Below, one piece after another: positions 8,839-16,878 of a stretch of 64,000 nucleotides of DNA. The notes under the pieces are model-generated. The model did not search any database. It saw only the letters and a list, made by a program, of their open reading frames with translations, and was not told where the DNA came from. Both the position numbers and the translations under genes were made by a program. Source of the stretch: JANOBD01 sp031411495 (GTDB lineage: Bacteria > Planctomycetota > Phycisphaerae > Tepidisphaerales > Tepidisphaeraceae). The stretch spans positions 62,001 through 126,000 of the forward strand of contig JANOBD010000187.1 in NCBI GenBank assembly GCA_031411495.1, in the 5' to 3' direction. Position 1 is the first letter of the stretch; every line of letters begins with the position of its first letter.

Positions 8839-10401
8839 TCAGTCAAGGAAGATCGCATCGCGCGGCACGTCGACGCCGAGAACGATGACCGGGCGTACCG
8901 GCTGCGTCGACTCGCCGGTGAGCCGCACATCGCGCGTCAGCCGGCCGCGCAGGTCGAGGAAGACGCGATCCGAAGGCGGTTGGTGCAGGCCGTTGATGTA
9001 AACGCAGCGCGTGTCGCGCAGCGAGAACGCCGGGCCTTGCCTAGCATTGACCCGTGCCTCGGTCAGGTGGATGCGCTGGGCGGAGAAGCACTGAAATCCC
9101 TGCTCGGCATTCAGGTCGATGTCGCGGAAGAGGACATCCTCGATGCATCGATCCGGTAGCCCGACGAGCCGTGCCGCGTTTTTCGCGTCATCGCAGCGGA
9201 TGTTGGCGAAGACGATGTCGCGAATCGTCGGCGATTTCCCTTCCGGCGAGAGATAGGCAGAGTGATCGGTCGTCATGTGGATCGCATCGCCGAGGATCTG
9301 CTTCATACGGACGTTGCTGACGTGGATGTGTTCGATCACGCCGCCGCGGCCGCGCGCGGCCTTGAAGCGCACGCCGAACTCCACGCCATCCATCTCGACA
9401 TCGTCCACGAACACGCTCGTGACGCCGCCGGACATCTCGCTGCCGATCGCAATGCCCGCCTCGCCGCCATTGGCGCGGACACGGCGGATTACCACGTCCT
9501 GGGTCGGCCGGCCCACCCGCCAGCCGTCTTCGTTGAGTCCGCTCTTGAGCGCGATGCAGTCGTGCTTTGAACGCAGCACACAGTCTTCGACAAGGACGCC
9601 GTTGGATGAGTCGATCACGATGCAGTCATTGTTCGGCCCTTCGGCCGTGTCGATGTTCAACTTTCGCAGCGTGCTCTGGGTGCAGTAGGCGAGATGAACC
9701 GACCAGAGCGGGCCGCCTTCGCGGATCGCGAAGTCTTCGAGCAATACGTCGCGACAGTTGATCAGACCGATCAGCGGCGGACGAATCGGATCGGCTTCGC
9801 TTGCGTATCGGCGCTGTTGCGGCGGGATGCCGGCAATCACTTGTGCATAGAGTTTCGAAACTGACCGCGGCTCAGTCTTTGCGAGCGACCACCAACGCTG
9901 TCCGCGACCCTCAATCGAGCCGGGGCCGGTGATCGCGATTCGCGAACACCCGTTGGCGTAAATCAGCGGCGAGTAGTTGAAACATTCCTGCCCGAACGCG
10001 CGGACGAAGACCGCTGGCAGGTACTGGCGCGGGTCGTCGCTGAAACGAAGGACCGCGCCCGCTTCCAGGTGGAGATTGATGTTGCTTTTGAGTTGGACAG
10101 CGCCCGTCAACCAGATCCCGCGCGGCACGCGAACCGTGCCGCCGCCCTGAGAACTGAGCGAGCCGATCGCTTCGGAGATTGCGCCGCTGCAATTGACCAG
10201 GCCATCGCCCACCGCGCCGAATCGGGTGATCACCACGCTGCGGCGCGGAAACGTCGGGGGCGTGAAGGTCGTGCGGAGGGGTACCGGCCTGGGCGGCTCG
10301 GCGCGAATCGGGTCGGCGACGGCATGCATTACCGCGGGCCGCCGGGTTTTTCGGCGCGGACTGGGCGTCGCAAGCTTTTCCGGTATCCCACGCGCTGCCA
10401 T
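8839..10401 (-). CDS. GH28-like protein with substituted active-site residues
   Basis: A parallel beta-helix protein clearly related to GH28 (GIWLTGAVQLKSNINLHLEAGA, GSIEGRGQRWW, IAIGSEMSGGV, GVRFKAARGRGG). The expected catalytic set is only partly kept: the NxD motif is NND (257-259), the paired DD is HD (280-281 in SKHDCIALKSG), the GHG motif is GEA (313-315), while R345/K347 remain. The acid residue of classical polygalacturonases (first D of DD) and the GHG histidine are therefore missing. It may be an inactive binder or have changed chemistry. The start at 10401 (MAARGIPEKL) is preferred over the upstream extension because GGAGG lies seven bases before it. No signal peptide. It is probably the first gene of the transporter/GH28/PL10 operon, 104 bases before the transporter. 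Confidence 0.82.
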   Translation of the reverse strand: MAARGIPEKLATPSPRRKTRRPAVMHAVADPIRAEPPRPVPLRTTFTPPTFPRRSVVITRFGAVGDGLVNCSGAISEAIGSLSSQGGGTVRVPRGIWLTGAVQLKSNINLHLEAGAVLRFSDDPRQYLPAVFVRAFGQECFNYSPLIYANGCSRIAITGPGSIEGRGQRWWSLAKTEPRSVSKLYAQVIAGIPPQQRRYASEADPIRPPLIGLINCRDVLLEDFAIREGGPLWSVHLAYCTQSTLRKLNIDTAEGPNNDCIVIDSSNGVLVEDCVLRSKHDCIALKSGLNEDGWRVGRPTQDVVIRRVRANGGEAGIAIGSEMSGGVTSVFVDDVEMDGVEFGVRFKAARGRGGVIEHIHVSNVRMKQILGDAIHMTTDHSAYLSPEGKSPTIRDIVFANIRCDDAKNAARLVGLPDRCIEDVLFRDIDLNAEQGFQCFSAQRIHLTEARVNARQGPAFSLRDTRCVYINGLHQPPSDRVFLDLRGRLTRDVRLTGESTQPVRPVIVLGVDVPRDAIFLD

Positions 10402-10599
10402 GCACGATCCTCCGCGTGCGACGTCAATTCCGTCCGCACCTTGACCTGCTAAAACTACGCCGCCGGTTACCCTCCCGGACTCCAGTATTGCGGAAAAGTT
10501 TTGCGAGGTAGCGCATCGCCAGAGGTTTCCTATCTCCCCAAATCCGCCCCCCGTGGCACGCGAAGTCACTACGCCCGACACGAAAAGCGAAAACACCCC

Positions 10600-11787
10600 T
10601 CACGCCTGATTGATTTCCGTGGGCGCGACGCCCGATCGCCCCGCCGCTCGCCACGCGCCCGGCGTCATTTTCACGATCCGGTGAAACAGCCCGGCCAGGT
10701 ACTGCGCCGTCGAGAAGCCGGTCAGCTCGGCGATCCGCTCCAGCTTGTAATCCGTCGTCACCAGCAATTCCTTCACCCGTTCGATCTGCACCCGTCGGAT
10801 CTCCACGTGCACCGGCCGACCCACCGATGCGCGGAACCGTTTCTCGAGTGATCGCCGCGACATGGCCACCTGGTCCAGGACGTCCTCGACGCGGATGCCT
10901 TCGGTCGCGTGTTCACGGATGAAACGCACGACCTTGGCCACCTCCGGATCTTCGATCGCCAGCAGATCGGTCGATTGCCGGCTCTTCACGCCCAGCGGAT
11001 CGACGACGACGTCTGCGACGATCTTCTTGCCCTGCATCATTCGATCGAGCATCGCCGCCGCTTCGTAACCGACGCGCCGTGCGTTGGGGATCACGCTCGA
11101 AATCGCCGGCATCGACATGTCACAGATCAACTCGTCATCGTTCACGCCGAGCACGGCAACTTCCTCGGGCACGTGCAGGCCGACGAGCCGGCACGCGTCC
11201 ATCACTTCACGTGCCCGCAGGTCGTTGGCGGCGAGCAGACCGATCGGCTTCTTGAGGCTCTTGAGCCAATCGGCCAGGTGCGTGAGGCGCAGCGTGAGGG
11301 CATCGGGATGGAATGCCGGCAGGTAGACGTCGCACGAGAGACCGGCGCGCTGCGCCAGCTCGGCGAAGAATCGTCCGGTGGGCGGCCAGAGATGTTCGCT
11401 GGGGATGCCGCAGTACGCGACGCGTTGATAGCCGCGATCGGAGAAGTGCTTGAGCGCGAGTTCCGCGACGGCTTCCATGTTCACGCGGACGGCGGGCAGT
11501 CCGCCGGCACCGGGCGGCCCGGAGAGCGACACCACCGGCACGCCGCACGCGGCCAGCTCGTTGACGAACGGCATGTGCTGGTGCGGCTGGGCGATGATGC
11601 CGTCGCCGGTCCAGTCGCCGCGCTCGGGCAGTGCTTTGATGCGGGCGTCATTCGGAAGATAGAAAAGCCAGGGCCCGTAGACGCGGGCGTACTCGCCGAT
11701 GCCGCGCATGACGTTGCGCCCGTAGGAGCGGGTGGTCTCGATCAACAGCGCGACGCTGGGGATCCGTTTTCGGCCACGTGCAGACAT
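10600..11787 (-). CDS. XylR-like regulator: LacI-type sugar-binding domain + AraC-type HTH
   Basis: A 395-residue transcription factor. Residues about 10-275 form a periplasmic-binding-protein-like effector domain (VALLIETTRSYGRNVMRGIGEYAR, VLGVNDDELICDMSMPAISSV). Residues about 290-390 are an AraC double helix-turn-helix (VEDVLDQVAMSRRSLEKRFR, LERIAELTGFSTAQYLAGLFHR). This order is that of E. coli XylR, which binds a sugar and activates its catabolic operon. The start at 11787 (MSARGRKRIPS) is chosen because the frame upstream is antisense to the neighbouring regulator gene, and GGGAGGAG lies 11-13 bases before it. It is transcribed towards the GH28/transporter/PL10 operon, its likely target, and diverges from a paralogue. 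Confidence 0.92.
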   Translation of the reverse strand: MSARGRKRIPSVALLIETTRSYGRNVMRGIGEYARVYGPWLFYLPNDARIKALPERGDWTGDGIIAQPHQHMPFVNELAACGVPVVSLSGPPGAGGLPAVRVNMEAVAELALKHFSDRGYQRVAYCGIPSEHLWPPTGRFFAELAQRAGLSCDVYLPAFHPDALTLRLTHLADWLKSLKKPIGLLAANDLRAREVMDACRLVGLHVPEEVAVLGVNDDELICDMSMPAISSVIPNARRVGYEAAAMLDRMMQGKKIVADVVVDPLGVKSRQSTDLLAIEDPEVAKVVRFIREHATEGIRVEDVLDQVAMSRRSLEKRFRASVGRPVHVEIRRVQIERVKELLVTTDYKLERIAELTGFSTAQYLAGLFHRIVKMTPGAWRAAGRSGVAPTEINQA

Positions 11788-11955
11788 GCGAAACCGAGCT
11801 CCTCCCACGAACCTCAACCGACCGAAGTCCCACAATCGCAGTCCGATCTTGCCCATTTGTGCAATCTGATTACACTTTGTCGGGCAACTCGGGTTCGATG
11901 GGCCGATCCTTCTTCGACCGGCCGGCGGCAAACCTCGCAGACAGGAGTGAAGTCT
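11788..11955. promoter_or_regulatory. Divergent promoter region between the two XylR-like regulators
   Basis: The 168 bases separate the start codons of two divergent paralogous regulators. Both Shine-Dalgarno sequences fall at its ends (AGGAG at 11943-11947 for the plus gene; GGAGG in antisense near 11803 for the minus gene). The middle is AT-shifted compared with its flanks and carries a 17-base hyphenated palindrome. Exact promoter boxes could not be assigned. Confidence 0.7.
11859..11875. promoter_or_regulatory. Candidate operator, 17-bp palindrome GTGnAATCnGATTnCAC
   Basis: The sequence GTGCAATCTGATTACAC is self-complementary at every position except 4, 9 (centre) and 14. It lies near the middle of the divergent intergenic region, 71 bases from the minus start and 80 from the plus start. 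Two-fold symmetry of this size is usual for a dimeric regulator site. Binding by either adjacent regulator is an inference. Confidence 0.55.
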
Positions 11956-13371
11956 ATGGCATCTCGTGACGCAATACGCCATTCCGAGCGAACTTCGACA
12001 GCCTCGCGGCGCTCTGTGCAAAGCTCGGCGAAGACCAAACCCCCGATCAAGCCCGCGCACGCGCCTGCGAAGTCGACACCGGCGTCGGCGCGACCCAGCA
12101 ACGCCGCCCCCGTCGCAGCGCTCTCGCCCACACCGCCTCTGCCCGCCATCAGCAAGCCCGCTCTCGCGCCGGCCTCGCTTGTGTCGAAACCGGTCCCGTC
12201 CACCAGCGGCGTCACCAAGCACGTCGCACTGCTCATCGAAACCACCGGCTCCTACGGCCGCGGACTTCTGCAAGGCGTCGCCCGCTACAACCGCGAGCAC
12301 GGCCGCTGGTCGACCTACTTCCGCCCGCATGGGATCGGCGACGCGCCGCCCGCATGGATCAAGACCTGGAAAGGGGACGGCATCCTCGCGCGCGTCACCA
12401 AACCCGAGACGGCCAAGCTCCTGATCTCCACCGGGTTGCCGATCGTCAACCTCCGCGGTTCGCCGGGCTTGTTCCCCTATCCCTTCGTCACCGCCGACCA
12501 GGCCGAGATCTCCAAGCTCGCGGAGAATCACCTGCGCGACCGCGGGCTGAAGAACTTCGCGTTCTGCGGTCGGCCGCCGGGCATCAACGCCACCCTTGAT
12601 GAGCGCTGCGAGCACTTCCGAAAATCGATCGAAGCCGCGGGTCAGGTCTGTCACGTCTACCCGGCGGTGCACGCGAACGAATCGGCCGGCTGGGAAGAGG
12701 AACAGGATCGCTTGAGCAAGTGGCTGCTCTCGCTGCCCAAGCCGATCGGCATCATGACATGCAACGACGAGCGTGGATTGCAGGTGCTCGATGCGTGTCG
12801 CCGCGCGGAACTCGCGGTGCCGGATGAAGTCTCGGTGATCGGCGTCGACAATGATGCAGCGCTCTGCGAACTCGCCATCCCGCCGTTGACGAGCGTCGAC
12901 GTGCATGCCGAAGGCATCGGCTACGAGGCGGCATCGCTGCTGGACAAGATGATGAGCGGCAAGGTGAAGCCGGCCCAGAAGGCGACGAAAATCCCGCCGC
13001 GCTGCGTGATCGTGCGCCGCTCGACGGATACCGTTGCGAGCGAGGATGAAGAGGTCGGACGGGCGATTCGCTACATCCGCGCTAACGCCTGCAAGAGCCT
13101 GCAGGTGGTCGACGTCCTGGCCTACATGGGCATGAGCCGGGCCAGCCTGCAGCAGCGGATGAAAGCGATGATGGGCCGGACGATTCACCAGGAGATCCAG
13201 CGCGTCCGCATGGGCCGCGCGCAGGAACTGCTGGTGAACAGCGACCTAACGATCAAGCAGATCGCCCGCGAGAGCGGATTCGCCAGCGTGCAGTACATGA
13301 CCCGCGTCTTCCGCGCCACGATCGGCGAGACGCCTGCACTGTTTCGACGAAACCGCTCAAAGCCGCGGTGA
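11956..13371 (+). CDS. XylR-like regulator with Pro/Ala-rich N-terminal extension
   Basis: A 471-residue paralogue of the divergent regulator. Residues 1 to about 80 are a low-complexity Ala/Pro/Ser/Lys stretch (KPPIKPAHAPAKSTPASA). Then a LacI-type binding domain begins at KHVALLIETTGSYGRGLLQGVARY and runs to VIGVDNDAALCELAIPPLTSV. The C-terminal AraC domain contains VVDVLAYMGMSRASLQQRMK and IKQIARESGFASVQYMTRVFR. The start at 11956 is set by AGGAG eight bases upstream; a much longer open frame upstream is antisense to the other regulator and was ignored. It probably senses a sugar related to, but different from, its neighbour's. The next genes downstream are small unknown proteins, so its targets are more likely the carbohydrate genes on the other side. 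Confidence 0.92.
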   Translation: MASRDAIRHSERTSTASRRSVQSSAKTKPPIKPAHAPAKSTPASARPSNAAPVAALSPTPPLPAISKPALAPASLVSKPVPSTSGVTKHVALLIETTGSYGRGLLQGVARYNREHGRWSTYFRPHGIGDAPPAWIKTWKGDGILARVTKPETAKLLISTGLPIVNLRGSPGLFPYPFVTADQAEISKLAENHLRDRGLKNFAFCGRPPGINATLDERCEHFRKSIEAAGQVCHVYPAVHANESAGWEEEQDRLSKWLLSLPKPIGIMTCNDERGLQVLDACRRAELAVPDEVSVIGVDNDAALCELAIPPLTSVDVHAEGIGYEAASLLDKMMSGKVKPAQKATKIPPRCVIVRRSTDTVASEDEEVGRAIRYIRANACKSLQVVDVLAYMGMSRASLQQRMKAMMGRTIHQEIQRVRMGRAQELLVNSDLTIKQIARESGFASVQYMTRVFRATIGETPALFRRNRSKPR

Positions 13372-13396
13372 AAACCCAGGCACTCTCGATGCGTGC

Positions 13397-13420
13397 GCTG
13401 CCTTGGAAAAGCTGGGCAGC
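13397..13420 (+). terminator. Weak stem-loop after the plus-strand regulator
   Basis: GCTGCC and GGCAGC form a six-pair stem with a 12-base loop, 26 bases after the regulator stop, followed by CTTAAGT. The stem is short and there is no clear T run, so terminator function is tentative. Confidence 0.3.
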
Positions 13421-13503
13421 CTTAAGTGCTCCACAACATCAAGTTCCGCGGCGACTGAGCGCCTCGGCGGACTGGCTTTGGGCTCGACGCGCGAAACGGT
13501 GTT

Positions 13504-13520
13504 TGTTCGTTTGTCGAACA
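13504..13520. promoter_or_regulatory. Candidate operator TGTTCG-N5-CGAACA
   Basis: A perfect six-base inverted repeat with a five-base spacer ends 18 bases before the ATG at 13539, just in front of AAAGGA. In this position it could block transcription or translation start of the four-gene cassette downstream. The GTTC...GAAC half-sites superficially resemble some LexA-type boxes, but no link to DNA damage can be claimed. Confidence 0.45.
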
Positions 13521-13538
13521 CTCTGACAAAGGAACGCG

Positions 13539-13841
13539 ATGGATCATTCCGGAAAACCCACATGGTGGCACAAGGCGCGCGAACTGGAGCAGGCCGACCA
13601 ACTGGAAGAAGCGGAAAAGCTGTTGAAGGACGAAATCCCGCATCAGGCGTTCGCGCTCGAGATCGCGGAGATGTACCGCGACCGCATGCTGCGGTTCCGG
13701 GCCGCCAGCAAGCAAGGGAAAGCCTCTGAGGCAAAGGAAAGGGCGACCGAGTGGGCCTATTTCTACGCGTCTCAGGCCACCAGCGGCGGCGAAGGCACCG
13801 CCATGTCGCTCGAACGGGATGACTTCCTGCGCACGCTCTGA
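13539..13841 (+). CDS. Small conserved-looking protein of unknown function (100 aa)
   Basis: The product is highly charged and predicted helical (KARELEQADQLEEAEKLLKDEI), with a helix-turn pattern like a single TPR or SEL1 hairpin followed by ALEIAEMYRDRMLRFRAASKQGKASEAKERATEWAYFYAS. There is no signal peptide or membrane segment, so it is probably cytoplasmic. AAAGGA lies about six bases before the ATG. It is the first of four plus-strand genes of unknown function (13539-15503) with short gaps, likely one transcript. I do not recognise a family. Confidence 0.7.
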   Translation: MDHSGKPTWWHKARELEQADQLEEAEKLLKDEIPHQAFALEIAEMYRDRMLRFRAASKQGKASEAKERATEWAYFYASQATSGGEGTAMSLERDDFLRTL

Positions 13842-13911
13842 GTCCGATCGGCTGAGGGTCGGCGCGTCGATTCGTGTTTCTTCTCCTGAACAATCTTTAA
13901 CGGAGAAACCC

Positions 13912-14334
13912 ATGACCGCAGACGCACAATTGGTTGAAACCCCCGCCAGCGATGACTCTACCGTGTATGAGCAGCTCGGCTACGTCCAGGCACGCGATGC
14001 CGTCCTGCAGTGCTATTACGCGTTCGTCGCGTACAAGGAAACCGAACGCTCGACCGGCAACTGGCGCGTACGCATCAAGAGCTCGCAGACCACCGGCGTC
14101 GTCTTCGAGCCGAAGATGATGGCCGACAAGGCGCTGGTCGCTTCCGAACAGAACAAGCCCTACTTCACCTGGGGTGCCGGCATCGACCCGAGCCAGGGTG
14201 ATCCGCGGCAGATCGAGTACCGCGTGTACGTCGCCGGCGAGAAGCCCAGCGAAATCGAAATCGTCGCCCGGCTTCGCAAGGCCGACCATTCGCCGAATGA
14301 AATGAAGTCGGTGAAGTTCAAGTGGCCGGCGTGA
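13912..14334 (+). CDS. Hypothetical protein (140 aa), second gene of small cassette
   Basis: The start at 13912 (MTADAQLVETPAS) is chosen over an upstream in-frame start because GGAG lies six bases before it and the upstream part overlaps the preceding gene. The protein has a mixed alpha/beta look with a long middle segment YEQLGYVQARDAVLQCYYAFVAYKE, and ends in a strand-rich half (IEYRVYVAGEKPSEIEIVARL, MKSVKFKWPA). No signal peptide, no membrane helix, no recognised motif. It lies 70 bases after the 100-aa gene and 55 before the membrane protein gene. Confidence 0.7.
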   Translation: MTADAQLVETPASDDSTVYEQLGYVQARDAVLQCYYAFVAYKETERSTGNWRVRIKSSQTTGVVFEPKMMADKALVASEQNKPYFTWGAGIDPSQGDPRQIEYRVYVAGEKPSEIEIVARLRKADHSPNEMKSVKFKWPA

Positions 14335-14389
14335 GTGATTCGTCTCGAGGCTGAACCTCCGCATCGCGGTCTTCCGGAGAGTGGAGAAA

Positions 14390-14794
14390 ATGCCCGCCGC
14401 TGTGTCCATCCTCTTGCTGTGCGTATCGCCGATCGTCCTCACCGGGGCGATCGGCTTCGCGCTGAACATGGTCGCCGGATTCCGTAAAGGCTTCGGCGCC
14501 CACACCGCCCTGCCAACCTCGGCGATTCTTGTGACGGCGGGCGCGCTGGTCCTTCACGCGGGCTACTTTCTGTCGCCGGTGTTGCTCTACGCGGATCATG
14601 TGGCCATCGCGCTCTGGCTCGTCACGCCGATCGCGGTTCTCGCGTCGCTCGCGCTGCTGTGGCATCTGATGTTCAGTTCCATGGCGTTCGACTCAAATGC
14701 GAGCGAACGCTTTCAGCGCAAATGCCTGATCATCGCCGGCCTGCTCGTGACGTATATGCTTCCGGTGATCGTGTTGAGTGGAAACCTCAAGTGA
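14390..14794 (+). CDS. Small four-helix membrane protein (134 aa)
   Basis: Four hydrophobic segments are evident: VSILLLCVSPIVLTGAIGFAL, SAILVTAGALVLHAGYFL, VAIALWLVTPIAVLASLALL and CLIIAGLLVTYMLPVIVL. The first may also act as an uncleaved export signal. The ATG at 14390 fits GGAGA nine bases upstream; a GTG nine bases earlier in the same frame is too close to that site. It sits between two soluble unknown proteins in the same short-gap cassette, which suggests a membrane partner for them. No family recognised. Confidence 0.7.
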   Translation: MPAAVSILLLCVSPIVLTGAIGFALNMVAGFRKGFGAHTALPTSAILVTAGALVLHAGYFLSPVLLYADHVAIALWLVTPIAVLASLALLWHLMFSSMAFDSNASERFQRKCLIIAGLLVTYMLPVIVLSGNLK

Positions 14795-14870
14795 TCACGG
14801 GTTTCTTGATTCTTCGCGACCATGGTTCAGGCGAGTTCAGAATCAGTGACTTTTTTTCTGGAGAGCAGTC

Positions 14871-15503
14871 ATGTCTGCCGAAGCGGTCAAGCGTTTTCAG
14901 AACAGCATGGACATGGACTTCGACAAGTGGCATGACGGCGAAGGGTTCGACCTGTCGTGCATCGACGACATGACCGCCGCAGAGCGCCGCGAAGTGGCCG
15001 CGATGCTGAGATCACGCGAACAGACCTGGCGGGAACTCGAAGCGCTGGCGGCCCTCGATTTGGAAGATGTCGACGACATCATCCAGGAGACGGCAAAGAC
15101 CTCCGACTCTCGAGATAACCGCATCACCTCCGCCGCCGCCCTGTACGAACGCGGCAAGATGAAGAAGGCCGATTACGAGAAACTCCTCTGCGAAGAAATC
15201 CGCAAGCTCACCGGCAATGGCGATGGCAGCATCAAGGTGCTGCTCGAAGCCGAGGCGCTGGGAACCGAAAAGGTGAAACAGGCCCTGCTCTGGTCGAGTT
15301 GGAACAGCACAGACGATTCAATGAGCTGCGCCGCACGGCTGCTCTATCTCTGCGGCAAGGCCGAGGATCAACTCGCCTGGAACCACCGCGAGTGGCTTTT
15401 CGATCTCAAGCCGAACAACAGCTATTTCACGCGCAAGAAGGCGTTCGACAAACTGTGTGAGCTGTGCGGGATGGAACTGGACGAATCGCAGTGGACGGGG
15501 TGA
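14871..15503 (+). CDS. Hypothetical protein (210 aa), HEAT/ankyrin-like helical
   Basis: A soluble, acidic, mostly helical protein. Repeating helix pairs such as DNRITSAAALYERGKMKKAD and DDSMSCAARLLYLCGKAEDQ suggest a helical-repeat fold that tracks units, but no signature is clear enough to name a family. GGAGA stands seven bases before the ATG. There is no signal peptide. It is the last gene of the 13539-15503 cassette and converges on the PEP-CTERM gene with nine bases between stops, so no separate terminator is visible. Confidence 0.7.
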   Translation: MSAEAVKRFQNSMDMDFDKWHDGEGFDLSCIDDMTAAERREVAAMLRSREQTWRELEALAALDLEDVDDIIQETAKTSDSRDNRITSAAALYERGKMKKADYEKLLCEEIRKLTGNGDGSIKVLLEAEALGTEKVKQALLWSSWNSTDDSMSCAARLLYLCGKAEDQLAWNHREWLFDLKPNNSYFTRKKAFDKLCELCGMELDESQWTG

Positions 15504-15512
15504 GCGAGATAC

Positions 15513-16658
15513 TTACGCAGCGGCACGTCGGCGGCGGGTTGCGAAGAGCATGCCGCAGCTGATCAAGCCGATCGAGGCAGGTTCGGGCGCGAACGCGATC
15601 GCCATGCCCGTTTTGCCATTCTCCAGCTCATACCAGAACGCCAGATCGCCGTGGTTGTTCAAACCGCCCTTCGACATCCGCACGAACGTGACCACCGAGC
15701 CGAAGAGCGTATCGCCGGTGGCGATCACTCGGTCAGCTGCGATGTCCGCACCGGTATAGATTCCGATGCCCCCGGCATCGGGGATAGCGAGATACGCGAA
15801 CTCGCCACGATCGTTGAGCGACAAGGAATAGAACAGATCCAGTGGGCCGGTGCCGTCGACGAGGATCTGGTCTGGACGGCTTCGATCGAGCGTGCTCAAG
15901 ATGATCCCGCGGCCGCCGGCGTCGAGGTCGGCCACAAACACCATCTGCCCACTGTTGTTCACATCCGGTCCGCCCTGTTGCAGGGTCCAGGGTCCGCTGT
16001 TGTCGGCGACGAGCGTTGTCGGTCCGCCGAGGCACGTCGCGTAATACGCCGGGCGGTAGTCAGCGGTGCTGCCTTGATAGACGACGGTTCCATCGTCGAT
16101 GAGATCCATTGACGCGCCGACGGCCCCTCCAACATCAACCAGATGGGTGAGCGGAACGTTTCCGCCGATCGTGATGAACGAGTGAAGTCGATTCTCGATG
16201 ATCTCCCCTTCCCAGAAAGCAACAGTGCCGCTGGAGTTGACGAGCACGTTACCGCTTAGCACGCCCCATTGATTGTTGGTCATATCGCCGAGGATGTTCA
16301 TTGGTCCGTCGCTGAAGGGCGCGCTATAGACGCCGGGCGCGCCATTTACGTCCACGACGCCGGCAAATGCGCCGTTCTGCGCGAACCCGGAGGTTGACAG
16401 TATTCCGCCAGCCGGGCGGGAAAACCGCGCTCTGACCGGCGAACCCGGCGTGCCGGTGTAGACGGTGCCATCACCGTTCACGCGTGCTGCGTAAACAAAC
16501 TGTCTCGCATCGTTCAACATCGGCGGCGAAAAAGTCCCTAACTCGGAGTCCGCCAGCTCAGCGATGTTGTAGAAACTGTAAGGCTTCGCATTCGCTGCCG
16601 TCGCCAACCCACCTACCAACAACCCCACGGCACGCCTGCAGAAAATACCGCTGCTCAC
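15513..16658 (-). CDS. PEP-CTERM sorting domain protein with repeated beta-strand units
   Basis: A secreted protein ending in APEPASIGLISCGMLFATRRRRAAA: the PEP motif, a hydrophobic helix and an Arg cluster, the classical exosortase substrate tag. The GTG at 16658 is preferred because AGGAGG is four bases before it and the protein then starts with a signal peptide (SGIFCRRAVGLLVGGLATAANA). The body of about 330 residues has repeated units with DVNGAPGVYSAP, DVNNSGQMVFVADLDAGG, SLNDRGEFAYLAIPD and GLNNHGDLAFWYE, as in the DUF7453-type beta-propeller-like proteins common in planctomycetes. The exosortase at 29683 could process it. Confidence 0.82.
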   Translation of the reverse strand: MSSGIFCRRAVGLLVGGLATAANAKPYSFYNIAELADSELGTFSPPMLNDARQFVYAARVNGDGTVYTGTPGSPVRARFSRPAGGILSTSGFAQNGAFAGVVDVNGAPGVYSAPFSDGPMNILGDMTNNQWGVLSGNVLVNSSGTVAFWEGEIIENRLHSFITIGGNVPLTHLVDVGGAVGASMDLIDDGTVVYQGSTADYRPAYYATCLGGPTTLVADNSGPWTLQQGGPDVNNSGQMVFVADLDAGGRGIILSTLDRSRPDQILVDGTGPLDLFYSLSLNDRGEFAYLAIPDAGGIGIYTGADIAADRVIATGDTLFGSVVTFVRMSKGGLNNHGDLAFWYELENGKTGMAIAFAPEPASIGLISCGMLFATRRRRAAA

Positions 16659-16775
16659 GTCCCCTCCTGGATGGCGACATGCTAGCACTTTCCGCCTAGA
16701 ACGGGGGAAGAATCATCGAAGCATTCGTTCGTAATGGCTGGACGTCGCGGTTGTGGCGTGAGTGTTGCGGTACGG

Positions 16776-16796
16776 GTGCAGCCTCGCCGGCTACAC
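16776..16796. repeat. Small hairpin GTGCAGCC...GGCTACAC
   Basis: Eight-base arms with one mismatch enclose a five-base loop between the PEP-CTERM gene promoter and the partition-like module. It resembles short dispersed palindromic repeats seen elsewhere in the window rather than a terminator, since no T run follows. Confidence 0.35.
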
Positions 16797-16820
16797 GGGT
16801 TTCATCTTGCTCAAACGAAC

Positions 16821-16850
16821 GAGGCGCGCGATCCGTTGATCGCGCGCCTC
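16821..16850 (-). terminator. Intrinsic terminator-like hairpin after the ParA module
   Basis: GAGGCGCGCGATC and GATCGCGCGCCTC form a perfect 13-pair stem with a four-base loop, 28 bases downstream of the stop of the minus-strand ParA-partner gene. The following minus-strand sequence (GTTCGTTTGAG) is only moderately T-rich. It is the natural end of that two-gene operon. Confidence 0.65.
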
Positions 16851-16878
16851 GGTGGGTTCCCGTTCTCTCGTTGCCGGC

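Noticed and set aside
10909..11955. N-terminal extension of the plus-strand regulator frame
   Set aside because: Antisense to the minus-strand regulator; AGGAG and the domain start support 11956.
11788..13188. N-terminal extension of the minus-strand regulator frame
   Set aside because: The open frame continues through the divergent regulator on the other strand; the sugar-binding domain and Shine-Dalgarno place the start at 11787.
13504..13520. LexA/SOS box
   Set aside because: Half-sites only superficially match known LexA boxes, and the genes downstream show no repair function; kept only as a generic operator candidate.
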